From Malus domestica (Eukaryota > Streptophyta > Magnoliopsida > Rosales > Rosaceae), in NCBI RefSeq assembly GCF_042453785.1, contig NC_091662.1:2051001-2115000 (forward strand): a stretch of 64,000 bases of DNA, in the 5' to 3' direction. The first letter of the stretch is position 1. Each line of letters opens with the position of its first letter. Of this stretch, positions 12,190 to 23,600 are shown in pieces. Below the pieces are notes generated by a model. It was given only the letters and a program-made list of their open reading frames with translations, was not told the origin of the DNA and made no database searches. The translations under genes and the position numbers were made by a program.

Positions 12190-13533
12190 CGTCAAACACG
12201 CCCTTTCTTCCTCCCTCTCTCCTTCGGAGTCGCAGAGACTCTGACGCTCTGGAAAGTTTCGGGACTGGAAAGTCGAAGCTTTTGGGCAACTTTTAAGAAG
12301 TGGGGGTGTGAGAAAGTGGCAGTGAGAGTCGGGGGCCGGACGGGACGGAATATTTTGGGAAGTAATGATGATTCTGGTCAGGTGTAAAATAATAAAATAA
12401 TAAAAATAATTAATTAGATTACCAAAAGCAGAATGTAAACGTACGATTTGTTTCCTTTTGCGAATATTCATCCCAACCATCCAAATTCCATAATTTATTG
12501 CCATTTGGCTTTTTTGTCTCCTCCTAATCTTGGAAAATATTCATGAAAAAAATCTTGGAAATATTAGTAGTGGAATTGTCCTATAAATGCATTCTATCTT
12601 CTTTAAACCAATGTGTCTCGTGTTCAGATTCTTTATCTCATTTTTATTAATTTAAATTAAAAATATTTAATTAAAAGAGATTTAGTCAACTTTTTAATCA
12701 AAATCACTCAGAAACTTTTATATAATATTACGGACACAAATGACACACTTTTCAACTTTTATTAACAATAAAAACAAAAAAAATTAAAATTTTAAAAATT
12801 GACAGGCGAGTTCTTGCCGGTCAACGTAAGAGTCTCTAGCACGTCCTCACCTCTATCTCTCACCCGTCCACATAAAAGCTCCTTCTCTCTCCTCTTTCAT
12901 CCATTCCTATCAACTCTTTTTATCTCGCATCACTCGCTCCACAACCCAACTATATTTTTTGATAAAATTTAAAAAGAGTGTTGATAAGGCCATCACATGT
13001 CGTATTTTCTCACCTATCTGTTAATAAAAATCAGGGCAACATATTAAAAAAAAAAAGATTTACCGTCATTAGGGATTGTGCTTGATTTATTATCGATGGC
13101 TGGGGTGGGTGACGATGTGGCTGATGGCTTCTATTTTGAGTTTTCTAGTCTTTTTGTTTTTACTTTGTGCAACTTAAGCTAGTAAGAATGGTTAGGAAAA
13201 AATGGTGGGTGTGAAGATAGTTCTAGGAATTTTTTTGTAAATTTTATGGTGGGTGAAATTATAATGTGAGTGAAAAAAATAAGATAATAAGTTGGGCCTA
13301 GTAACAATCTTTAAAAATTAATGCACGAGCCAAATAGATCGAACCTACAACCTTCAAACTTCACTAAATATTAATTGAGAATCCATCAATCAATGTTTTT
13401 AGAAAATGATTGTCATTACCACCACCAGTAGTATTACTAAATATACTTTCAAATCAAAACTTTACATTCAAGTTTACCAAACGCTTTTAAATTATTTTCC
13501 ATACTCTTAAACTTTTAAAAATATAAAAAAAGC
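12190..13533. other. Transporter promoter and intergenic DNA
   Basis: Holds the 5' UTR/promoter of the minus-strand UGNT1-like gene (about 12190-12400, GC-richer). Beyond that is AT-rich DNA without recognisable genes. Confidence 0.4.
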
Positions 13534-14021
13534 ATTACTGACACACCTCGACCCGGAATGTCCACTAGGACTCCGAATCAAGCTGTGCTGACCGACACCT
13601 AGAAGGTGACGAAGCCATAAAGTGTGATGGTGTGGAAAATTGTGAATAAATTTAAACCTAAGAGTGCCTAAATACCAAAGTGCACTGGTGAGCGGAAATG
13701 AACCCACTTCACACGTGATGTTAGAGCATAAGCAAATACAGAAAAATGATATAAGAATCGTACCCTCAAAATAGTCTCCGATACTAAGAATCGCCGCGAG
13801 TCTTTGGTGATAATAAAACTCAGCTAATAATACCTGGAGGGTGAAGACAAGACAAGGGTGAGTGGCCATGTAAGTAAATTACTAATAGAAAACATATAAC
13901 ACATGTAATCCCCCGTTACAACACCTTTTTAATTTCCAGAGAAATCATAATGTACCACAACACATCATCTCAACAATAATATCAAATAATCATGCGATTA
14001 ATATCTCATAATAGTACGCAA

Positions 14022-14627
14022 GTCGGAGTCATCTCTAGTGACCTATATGACATATTCATATCTCATCACATATCTCATCAATCATGGCTAGCATGTAAGT
14101 CGGAGTCACCTCTAGTGACCTATACGATATATTCATATCTCATCACATATCTCATCAATCATGGCTAGCATGTAAGTCGGAGTCACCTCTAGTGACCTAT
14201 ACGATATATTCATATCTCATCACATATCTCATCAATCATGGCTAGCATATAAGTCGGAGTTACTTCTAGTGACTTATACGACATATTCATATCTCATCAC
14301 ATACCTCATCAATCATGGTTAGCATATAAGTTGGAGTCACCTCTAGTGACCTATACGACATATTCATATCTCATCACATATCTCATCAATCATGGCTAGC
14401 ATATAAGTCGGAGTCACTTCTAGTGACTTATACGACATATTCATATTTCATCACATACCTTATCAATCATGGTTAGCATATAAGTTGGAGTCATCTCTAG
14501 TGACCTATACGACATATTCATATCTCATCACATATCTCATCAATCATGGTTAGCATATAAGTCGGAGTCACTTCTAGTGACCTATACGACATATTCATAA
14601 CTCATCAATCATGGCTAGCATATAAGG
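14022..14627 (+). repeat. 77-bp tandem array, about 8 units
   Basis: The motif GT[CT]GGAGT recurs at 14022, 14099, 14176, 14253, 14330, 14407, 14484 and 14561, exactly 77 bp apart; the last unit is shortened. Units 4/6 share variants (TTCTAGTGACTTATACGAC) and units 5/7 share others (GTTGGAGTCA). So the later part has a 154-bp dimer period. It lies inside the solo LTR. Confidence 0.95.
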
Positions 14628-14708
14628 GTTTCTTCCCTCTCATTTCTCTCCTTTCTCTCTGTCTTATTGGTCCCTCAATTCTATCTTCTTTCTGGTTGGG
14701 CAGCAGCC

Positions 14709-14742
14709 CTTCTTCTTCTTCTTCTTCTTCTTCTTCTTTCTT
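14709..14742. repeat. (TTC)n microsatellite
   Basis: About ten CTT/TTC units in the solo LTR, downstream of the 77-bp array. Confidence 0.85.
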
Positions 14743-14928
14743 CCCCATTTCCCGTCACATACACTTGTCATCATAATTAGTATGCCATAATATACTATAA
14801 TTAGAAAGGTTATTTCTTCAAAATACTTTCAGTTCGTCACTCCAAATTCACTTCCGCTTGCATATACTCGTTCGTATTGTTGATTACCTCAAGAATACGC
14901 TAAAAGAATATTTAGTACATCTCACAAC

Positions 14929-16366
14929 CATGGTCCGAAATGCCGATAATATCGGCGATATATCGCCGATATTATCGTTTTCAGGGGTACCGATTTTTTT
15001 TGCACTATCCAAATGGTTTTCGGGATAATATCGCGATATTATCGATATTATCGATAATATCGAAACAAGCTTCCCGGAGAAGAACGCCGGAGCTGTAGAA
15101 GCTCCGGCCAACTGTAAAACAGGACCCTAGACTCCGATCTAGGTATGAAAATGAAATAGAAGATGAGATGAACGTTTTTATAACTTCCGTTTGCCGTGAA
15201 ACGGTCGGAGGTGTTCAGAAAGTGGCTCGACACTCACGGCCTCGCCGGATCTGGGTATCCTTGGGGTCATCGGCGTTCCTCTGCGCGTCGTCGTGCTTCC
15301 CAGAGATGGAGAAGAGGGAGGGAAAGTTCAGGAGGGTGGGGGAGATGCTGCGCTGGCATCGGGGTGGACAAATTTGGGTGTGTCTGGGTGTGGGTGCGAT
15401 CGGGGAAATGGAGTGAGAAAACGGGAGTGAGAGAACGAGATAGAGTTGAGAACTAAACTGAGAGAGAGTGAGGGGTCTAAGAGAGAGAGAGCCTTTCTCC
15501 TTTTTCTAAAAGGCTGTTTTGGTTTCTACAAAACAATAAAAAAATTGGAAAGGACATCAAGGGCTGTTTTGGGCTCGGGGTTGATGCAAAGAGCCGTTGG
15601 CTCGGCTCTGGTCTCGAGGCAGAGGGATGCAGAGCATCCCATGTGAATTCATATCTATTTTTTTTTTCTTTTGTTTTTCTATTAGTTCAGTTCTTTTTAG
15701 TTTTTTTTTTTGTGTTATTTTCCTGTTTTTATTTAGTTTAGTATATTTATTTGAGTTTAGGTTCTTTTTATTTACAGTTTATTTATTTTTCTTTATTTAT
15801 TTTTCACACCTTGAGGACAATGTGTGATTTAAGTTTGAGGGTGGGAAATAAGAAATTTTAGGTTTTTAATTTTTGTGTCAAGTTAAAAATTTTCGTTTTT
15901 AAGTTAATATCCATAGTTTATTTTAAGCGTTAGAACAAATGGACAAGGTGAAGGTTAATTCCATATTAGAGTCTTTTCTATTTATCGTCAATTAGACATT
16001 AATTCACGAATTATACTTTGAAAATTTGCATTATATATAAATGATTATGGTGTGTTTAAACTTCTTTCATTAATTACTACATGTTTTCTACACTCACAAT
16101 GTTTGCCAGCTCGCTATATAATCAACTTAAATCAGTTAAATCCATCATGCAATGCATTTTCTTCCAATTTTTTTGTGATAAACTAATAGATAATTGACTA
16201 AATAAACATCCTACAAAGTTTCAATAAAAATTTCCAAGTTTTTCTTACAATTTCCGTGGTTTCCATGTAATTTTTATCGATATCGATATTTTACCGATAT
16301 TTCCATCGATATTTCCGTGTTTTCGGAATACCGATATTTCCGATATTACCGATATTTAATACCTTG
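14929..16366. mobile_element. hAT-like non-autonomous element, 1438 bp
   Basis: Flanked by an exact 8-bp target duplication CTCACAAC (14921-14928 and 16367-16374), the length typical of hAT elements. Ends are CATGGTCCGAAATGCCGATA at the left and, reversed, CAAGGTATTAAATATCGGTA at the right. The subterminal 100-140 bp at each side is packed with CGATAT/ATCGATA motifs able to form hairpins. The interior has no transposase. Near 15810-15850 it holds GAGGACAATG followed by TTTGAGGGTGGG, which looks like the polypurine-tract end of a Ty3/gypsy internal region. It interrupts the solo LTR. Confidence 0.75.
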
Positions 16367-17427
16367 CTCACAACACACTAGTCAATGAAAGTCAAAACCT
16401 TCGTCTCTATGGCGTTTTCGTAAATTCACACTTCTAAAATTAATAAAAACGTAAAATTTGGGACGAGTTGTCACAATTACTTATTCTTAAAACATAACAA
16501 AAACAATTTTTTTTTAAAATCAGAACAATCCTAAGGCCATCTCCAACCAAATGAGGGCCAAAAGGCTCGCTTTAGCGCTGCAAAAAAATATATTTTAATG
16601 AACAGTGTCAGACCATATTTTATACCATCTCCAACCGAGAGGACTAAAGGGTCATAGGCCAAACATAGTAATTTGACAAAAAATCATCTCCAATCGAGAG
16701 GGCCAAAGGGCTATAGGCCAAACATAATTTATTATTTTAATTGAATTAATATGGTTACTTAAATTAAACTACCGTATTAAAGTAAGGTTTTCGGACATAT
16801 TTTGAGTGTCATTTGTTGTCATATGAATAAGCCTCCGAATTTCTTATCTTTATATAATCTCAATAATTTTTTGGATAAGATTTCGAGTTACATGTGTCGC
16901 TAACGTGAGTAACTCTCCAGATTTCTTATGTTTATGTAATCTCAATAATTTTTCGGATAGAATTTCGAGTGACACGTGTTGCTAAAGTGAGTAACTCTCT
17001 AAACTTCTTATCTTTATGTAATCTTAATAATTTTTCAGATAGGATTTCAAGTGTTATATGTCGAGATGTAATTAGTTGTGCAAATTTTAGATAGGATTCT
17101 TATTTACGTGGTACTTCTTATCTTTCGCTTTCAATGTTAATAAATTGGTTGGATATTGGGGTAGAATTCACACACCTCCAAACATCTTCACTTGTTTGAG
17201 AACTATCATTGACATTATCTTCCGAGACCCATCTATAAGCCCTGCAAATAGCTTAATCTTCTTTTCGGGTCCAAACCCTTCCTTTCATTACAGATGTGGC
17301 CATTTGAAAATTATTGAAAATAAAATAAATGAAAGATTATTAGAAGAGGTAAGAGAATAGAATGTGAATAATTTAAATAAAATGAGGAAGATAGTATGGA
17401 GTGATGAAATATGTGAGAAATGGCTTA

Positions 17428-19982
17428 GAGCAACGCCACCCCTAAAAAAATGCGCCAGCACCCAGCCCATTTAATTCACTCAGTGAACAGTGATAAACCC
17501 CAATGAACAGTAATAGGCCAAATGCATCTCTACCCCTAAAAAATGCGCTGGCGTAAACGATCTCCACTCCTACAAAATGCGCTAACACCCAACCCATTTA
17601 AAATATTATTAATTTTTTTATAAAATAATAAATAAATAAAAATGTTTTAATGTTGGATTGGATTTTTAATCAATCTCGTCATGCCACGTGTCATTATCAT
17701 AATAAAATTACATAAACTCATCAAATAAACTTAAAAAAAACACACTAAATAAACTAAGAACTTTATTGTTCCACCACAAGCCCCTTTTAATTATCTTGAC
17801 CTTATTGCAATCCCTATTGGTACTCAATCAAGTCACTTTGACGGGTACAGTGCCAATATGGCTCTTGCAATGAAGTGTACAGCTCAGCAATCAATTGATT
17901 GTAACGTCCATCCCGCTCTAATAGCTCGTGTTGCACATGATCTTCAGTGCCGTCATGAGCACAATAGATACATGTTCTTGAGTTGTTCATTGTGTCCAGC
18001 TCGTATTCGTCGACGGCATCATAATCATACTCATCTTCCACAATCATGTTGTGGAGAATGATACACGTCATCATGATGGATTGAAGTGCCTCGACATCAA
18101 ACATTTTGGTAGCTGACCTGACAATTGCCCAACGAGCTTGCAGGATACCAAAACAACGTTCCACATCCTTCCCACACCCCTCTTGACATTTTGCAAAGTG
18201 TTTTTCTTTTTCACTTTGTGGATGTGGGATTGTTTCGACAAATGTTGTCTACCTTGGGTAAATGTCCTCTGCAAGGTAGTACGGCATTTCGTATGTATGG
18301 CCATTGATTGAATATGTGACTTTGGGTGCTTTTCATTGCAGCACTTCGTTGAAGACTGGAGATTGGACAAAGACATTTAGGTCATTCTGAGCTTCTAGAA
18401 CACCAAAAAATGCATGCCAAATCCATGTATCAAATGAAGCCACCGCTTCCAAAATGATACTTTTGGCTCATTTTCTGTCACCATACGCTTCTAGCCACAC
18501 ACTTGGACAGTTTTTCCAGGTCCAGTGCATGCAGTCGACGCTTCCAATCATTCCAGGGAGGCCTCGTATCTCACATTTCTTTAGTAGCCTTTGTAGATCC
18601 CTAGGTGTCAATTTCCAGAGGTACTCATTCGTATAGAGGGCTTCGATTGCGGAGCAAAACCACATCAAGGACTCCAGAACAATTGATTTTCCCATCCTCG
18701 TTATCTCATCCACTTAATCTGCAGATACTCCATATGCAAACATCTGCAATGCAGTAGTAACTTTTTGCTCGGGAAGAAGACCTAGAACATGAAAAACATC
18801 CATTTTTTGCACAAAGTATTGATCATGGTTGCAAATAACACTCATGATTTTGTCGAACAAACTTCGTTGCATTCTAAAACGACGTCTAAAAACATGATTA
18901 GGAAATACACAGTTAAGGATAAAATAATCTTCCAAGAGATTCGTACCTCGTTTTTCCCTCTTTCTATCGAAGTTTGCAACACGTATGGGTTTGGATATCT
19001 GACCCACAGCTTCCATGACAAGGTGGGAATGTGAGGCCTTCTGCCTTCTATGGTCATCATCCTCATCTTCCTCCATTGCGAAAGCCTCATCTCCACATCC
19101 ACCTTCCTTGAGATTGACCAATTCTTCCATTATGCCAACAATCTTTTATGTTGCTCCTCAAACTGTTTATACACTTTCCTTGAAGAAGACATTGTAAGAA
19201 CTCAAGATTTGAAAACGATGAAGATGGATGTAAGGATGTAGGGTTTATATAGACAAAAAAAGAAAGGATGAGGTTCTTGGTATTTTTTTCACAAAAAAAG
19301 TATTTGAAAGCTTTGGTAGAAAGTGTTGAAAATATAGAAATATGGTGTAAGGTGGAAGATGAAGGTTAGGCATTTATAGGAATTTTTTTAAAAATAATTT
19401 TTAATTAATTTTTTTAAAAATTTTAATTTAGGTAATTAATCTGGACCGTTGGATTTAAAAAAATTCAAATCCAACAGCCTATACGTTGACACGTGGCCAA
19501 CTGTCATAATTTTGACCGTTGTGCCTTTTTTTTTAAATTTATGGGGGAAAATAAGTGGACCGTTGATCTCATGATCAAACAGTCCAAATCAAGCCACGTC
19601 ACTAGCTGTTGGATTTCAAATTCAAATTTTTTTTACCATTGGAAATCCAATGACCTAGGGCGGGCCACATGGCCTCCTATTAGAAAGGTTTAGTGCGCCT
19701 GTGCAAGCAGGCCCGCCTCTGAATTTTGTCGGCGATGCACGCCCAGTTGCGCTTGCTTCCCACGCGCCTGGAGCAAAAATAAAATTAAAAAGGCCCTCGA
19801 CGTCATGCCAGCGTCAGCATGACGTCAGATGGGCCATCTCATGGGTTTGTCGATTCTGGGCCGGCCTGTGGCCTGGGTTGGGCTGGGTGCCAACCTATTA
19901 GGGTGGGGTGAAGCAGAAACAAGGAAGGCTAGTCCATTTTTTGGGCTGGGTGCCAGCTTATGAGGTTAAGGTGGAACTGCTC
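17428..19982. mobile_element. Nested PIF/Harbinger transposon, 2555 bp
   Basis: Left end GAGCAACGCCACCCC and reversed right end GAGCAGTTCCACCTT are imperfect inverted repeats. They extend inward to a shared block CAGCACCCAGCCCA / TGGCACCCAGCCCA. TTA flanks both sides (17425-17427, 19983-19985), the canonical Harbinger target. It carries a transposase pseudogene on the minus strand. The partner Myb-like ORF that autonomous members usually have was not found. Confidence 0.85.
17814..19192 (-). pseudogene. PIF/Harbinger (HARBI1-like) transposase, inactivated
   Basis: The minus-strand frame from 19130 to 17814 is continuous except for four in-frame stops: TAA at 18716-18714, TGA at 18467-18465, TGA at 18335-18333 and TAG at 18251-18249. 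The TAG probably replaces the Trp of a YPxWATF motif. The protein is a DDE_Tnp_4 / plant-transposon family transposase. Visible blocks are VFRRRFRMQRSLFDKI, GMIGSVDCMHWTWKNCP (first catalytic Asp), FDTWIWHAFFG, NDLNV (second Asp) and VERCFGILQARWAIV (Glu). The acidic triad is kept although the gene is dead. A likely original start MSSSRKVYKQFEEQHKRLL lies at 19192 in another frame, implying one small frameshift near the N-terminus. Confidence 0.9.
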
Positions 19983-20535
19983 TTAAGTATTTATAGGAAA
20001 AAAAATTAGATTTTTTTTTTTAAATTCGTCTAAAAAAAATCAAATTCTAATGGTAACTTAACAGCAACATGATGTCAGCTAGCCGTTGCTAGTTGGCATC
20101 ATGCTGACGCCAGGTAGCCGTTGGCATTCAAATAGGTTGAGTTGGAAGGCTGGCAAAATGTTAAGCTTGACATTCTGGTGCTGAAGGGCTGGTAAAATGT
20201 CAAGCTTGACATTATGGAGTTGGAAGGCTGGGCTATAGTACTGGCGGGTTGGCTGCTATTCGCCAGCCCTTTGGCCGGTTCTCCCATTTTTGGCCAGATG
20301 AGGACCACAAGCCCTTTGGCCTAGCCCTCGATTAGAGACGATTTTTATGTCAAAACAAACTATTTTTAGCCCTATAAACTTTTGGCCAAATCGATTGGAG
20401 ATGATGTAAGCTCTAAGTCAAGCTATCCAACACGAGGAAAGAAAGAACCCCATTACGCACCATAGCCCGCTTACGTGGACACCCCTCGCCTTAAGAATTC
20501 TCCACGGCGACCCCACTGCCTTGCCCACTAAGGAT

Positions 20536-20536
<1 letters not shown>

Positions 20537-20563
<27 letters not shown>
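20537..20563. repeat. (CT)n microsatellite in RabGAP 5' UTR
   Basis: CT run about 45 bp upstream of the RabGAP ATG, a common 5' UTR feature of plant genes. It marks the likely leader (about 20410-20603). Confidence 0.8.
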
Positions 20564-20566
<3 letters not shown>

Positions 20567-20603
20567 GCTTTCTTTCTATCTTTCTATCTGCAAATCGTCG
20601 GCG

Positions 20604-23600
20604 ATGCAAGAACCAGAGCTCCACGATCTCTCCGACGACGCCGATTACGCCGCGTCGCTGCAACAAGTAAGCTTTTCCCCGGCGACGCAAACTTTAATTC
20701 ATCGTTTCTGAGTTTTTTACGGTTGATTAATCTGGGGATTTTGTTCGCTTTGATTTGGATTAGGGCTCGGCGAGCATGATGCGGAGCGATAGCGGGAAGC
20801 ACAGCTCGTCGAGCGAGCATGACGGTGCCGAGGTGGTTTTCTTGAAAGACAATGTCGCCATCCACCCCACTCAGTTCGTCTCCGAGAGGATTAGTGGAAG
20901 ATTGAGGCTAATTAAGCAGGGCTCTTCTCTTTTCATGGTATTATTGATTAATTAATGATTGATTAATTAAAGATTATCTCTTGATTACTGATATATCTGT
21001 TAATTATTTTTGCGTTGGGTTCGGTTTAATTCCTAGACATGGATTCCGTACAACGGCCAAAACTCGAACGCTAGGGTGTCTGAGAAAGGTTCTGTAGCTT
21101 TAGAATTTGAATTTTAGTAGTTAATTTTTGTTAAATTTGTTGAATTTATTTATATATTCAATTTTTGTGGTTTGTGCTTGTGGTGGTGTAGATAGAAATC
21201 TTTATACCATAAGGTCTGTGCCATTAACTGAGGTGCGGTCGATTCGTCGCCACACTCCGGCGCTTGGATGGCAGTACATTATCGTTGTTTTGGCTACAGG
21301 TAAAGCAACATGATCATGATTTGTAAGGCCAAATTATATATAGTGTTGGTCACAATTTGTTCGGCAGCTTTACTAGACTATTGTTGTCCGCTATTTTGTT
21401 CGCGTAATAAGTAATTGGAATAATTTCCTTAGGAGCTTGTGTACTTGATACTACTTACTATTTAGAGGGCAACCCTTGGTGGCTGCCTTGTTAGTCATCC
21501 CAATGCAGCGTAATCCCAATTTGAACAACCAATTTGGAAGTATATCTAGTAAGTAGAAGAAAGCAAATCATCTTAAAGTGCAAGACTTTAAGTGCATATT
21601 CTATAATTTCACAATTTTTCATAGTCCATCTCTTATCCCTAGATATTATTATCCAAAAGTAAACAGTAATAAAGGTCAGATATTGTGCCATGTAAGAAGA
21701 ATTTGTGCATACAGTTCAAGAAATTAACTAGATTTGCTAAAAAATCTTGTAATTGTCTTAAGGTTAGAAGAAAAGAAAAGGTGGTAAGAGCCCTAGGCAT
21801 ATAAATGATACTAAATTAGCTGCCTTTAGGAGTCAGGGAGCTTACTTGCTAGCTCACCTATAGCTTCTTTCGGGTAGAAGGGCTAATTCAGTCTGTTGGG
21901 CCCTATAAGATCTCTAGAATCTATTGAGTCAGTGTTACCCTCTTCTCCAGTCTTTTTCACTAGAGGTTGACAGGCGTATGAAGTAGAAAACATGTGCCTT
22001 TGATCGATTCGGGTTTACTGTTTCTGCAGCCTTCGTTTTGCTCCTTGATTTACTTAGGCTTATATCTAAAACTGTATTGTATGATGTTTTGTTTGTATTT
22101 GTATTATGTGGTTTGAAAGTAAGTTTTTGCAGGACTTGCATTTCCTCCTCTGTACTTCTACAATGGAGGAGTCAAAGAGTTCCTTGCTACAATAAAGCAA
22201 CATGTTTTTCTTGTGAGGTTGGTTATTATTGTTAATTGATATAAGACCTTCCGAAACTTAAGGTCCAAAGATGAAAGATTCGTTTTGCTACATGTTCAAA
22301 TCCTTAATTTCCAATTAAAAATAGATTTTCCAGAATTTTCATTCTGTTGAATGTTTTCAGGTCAGCTGAAGATGCAAATGTATTTCTGGTGAATGATTTT
22401 CAAAATCCTCTCCAGGTATGCATTATTTATCTTGTAAACTTTGGTCTTCTTGATGATACTATCAAGCTGGAAACTGCAATGTTTTCTCATAATTTATTTG
22501 TTTCTTCAGAGAACTCTATCATCTTTGGAGTTGCCTAGGGCTCTTTCTGTTGCAAGTGGGCAATCTACATTAGTCTCAGTTGGTGAGACCTCTTCAGATG
22601 AAAACCAGGAGAGAACAAGCGGGTATGTTCAAGAAGGAAGTATAAGCATTTCTCAATACAATGAGAGGCAAAGGCAAAGGGTTCATGATCCTGCACGAGA
22701 TCTCTCAATTCAAGTGTTGGAAAAGTTTTCTCTCGTGACCAAATTTGCTCGAGAAACAACTTCTCAACTTTTCCGTGATAATCATAGTAACGGATATGGT
22801 GCTATAGAAAGGAGAAGTAATAACCAGTCTCCCATTGATTACCCTCAGAAGGCATCCCATGATTCAAACAGAGCCCCTGAGAAAAGTCCTGTCCCCCCAG
22901 ATTCCCTGGAGGTAAATTTTCCGTTTTACCTACATAATGCATTTTGGGAAAAACTGTTGCCATCAGTGCTGTCAATTTATAAATGAACTCAAGGAAGTTT
23001 TCTGGCTTGGTGCCAATAGAAATTCGTAGATAAAAGGTTTTAAGATGTAATTTAAGCTTAGTCAAACATACAATTTCCTTCGGATTATTATGTCCATTGT
23101 ATTCATAATCGTTGTTCAAATTGGCAGTTTGACAAAGAATCAATGGTATGGGGAAAACCACGACAGCCACCTTTGGGCTCTGATGAGGTGATTATTTTTC
23201 ACTTTTAAAAATGAAGAGTAGAACTGGAGCTGCTAGAAATGTGTTGGTGTTGTCATATAGCTTTGTGTAAGTTGCGCTTATTTTTGCAGTGGGAAGCTTT
23301 CTTTGATTCTGAAGGAAGGATCATCGACTCAGAAGCTATCAGAAAGAGAATATTTTATGGGGGAGTTGAGCACAACCTACGGAAAGAGGTTTTTATACTG
23401 TTGTATGTTGGAAACTATGACCAAGAACTTTGTTTGAATATGCATTATGTCATCAGTACTGTTAATTTTAATTGTAGGTTTGGCCCTTCTTGTTGGGATA
23501 CCATGCATTTCATTCAACAGATGCTGAGAGGGAATACCTTAGGGCCGTTAAAAAGTCAGAATTTGAAACCATAAAGAAGCAATGGCAGGTTGGTAGTAAT

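Larger units (their letters stand above)
13539..16475. mobile_element. Solo LTR (about 1.49 kb) interrupted by an hAT-like element
   Basis: Outer ends are TGACACACCTCGACCC at 13539 and GACGAGTTGTCACA ending at 16475, a TG...CA pair with short imperfect inverted ends. Both sides are flanked by the same 5 bp, ATTAC (13534-13538 and 16476-16480). This is the signature of an LTR left alone after recombination. Without the nested element (14929-16374 including one target copy) the LTR is 1491 bp. It contains the 77-bp tandem array and a (TTC)n run. No internal retrotransposon domain adjoins it. A non-LTR origin is possible but the termini fit an LTR best. Confidence 0.7.
16535..20406. mobile_element. 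Outer PIF/Harbinger-type element, split by a nested Harbinger transposon
   Basis: Ends are GGCCATCTCCAACC at 16535 and, reversed, CATCATCTCCAATC ending at 20406, with TAA on both sides (16532-16534, 20407-20409). The CATCTCCAA terminus with a 3-bp TAA/TTA target is characteristic of PIF/Harbinger DNA transposons and Tourist MITEs. Near-terminal sequence repeats the terminus (ACCATCTCCAACCGAGAGG near 16625, ATCATCTCCAATCGAGAGGG near 16682). Without the inner element it is about 1.3 kb and has no coding sequence. The inner insertion at 17428-19982 splits it. Confidence 0.75.

Noticed and set aside
12065-12289. 74-aa frame overlapping the transporter start
   Set aside because: It is an alternative frame over exon 1; the METERTQVKLPV frame continues through all ten exons as a known transporter.
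14022-14627. Regular repeats that might suggest a CRISPR array
   Set aside because: The 77-bp units are contiguous and similar throughout, with no unique spacers, in a plant LTR; it is a minisatellite.
15168-15827. Several 60-90-codon frames
   Set aside because: They lie within the hAT-like element, overlap one another, and resemble no family.
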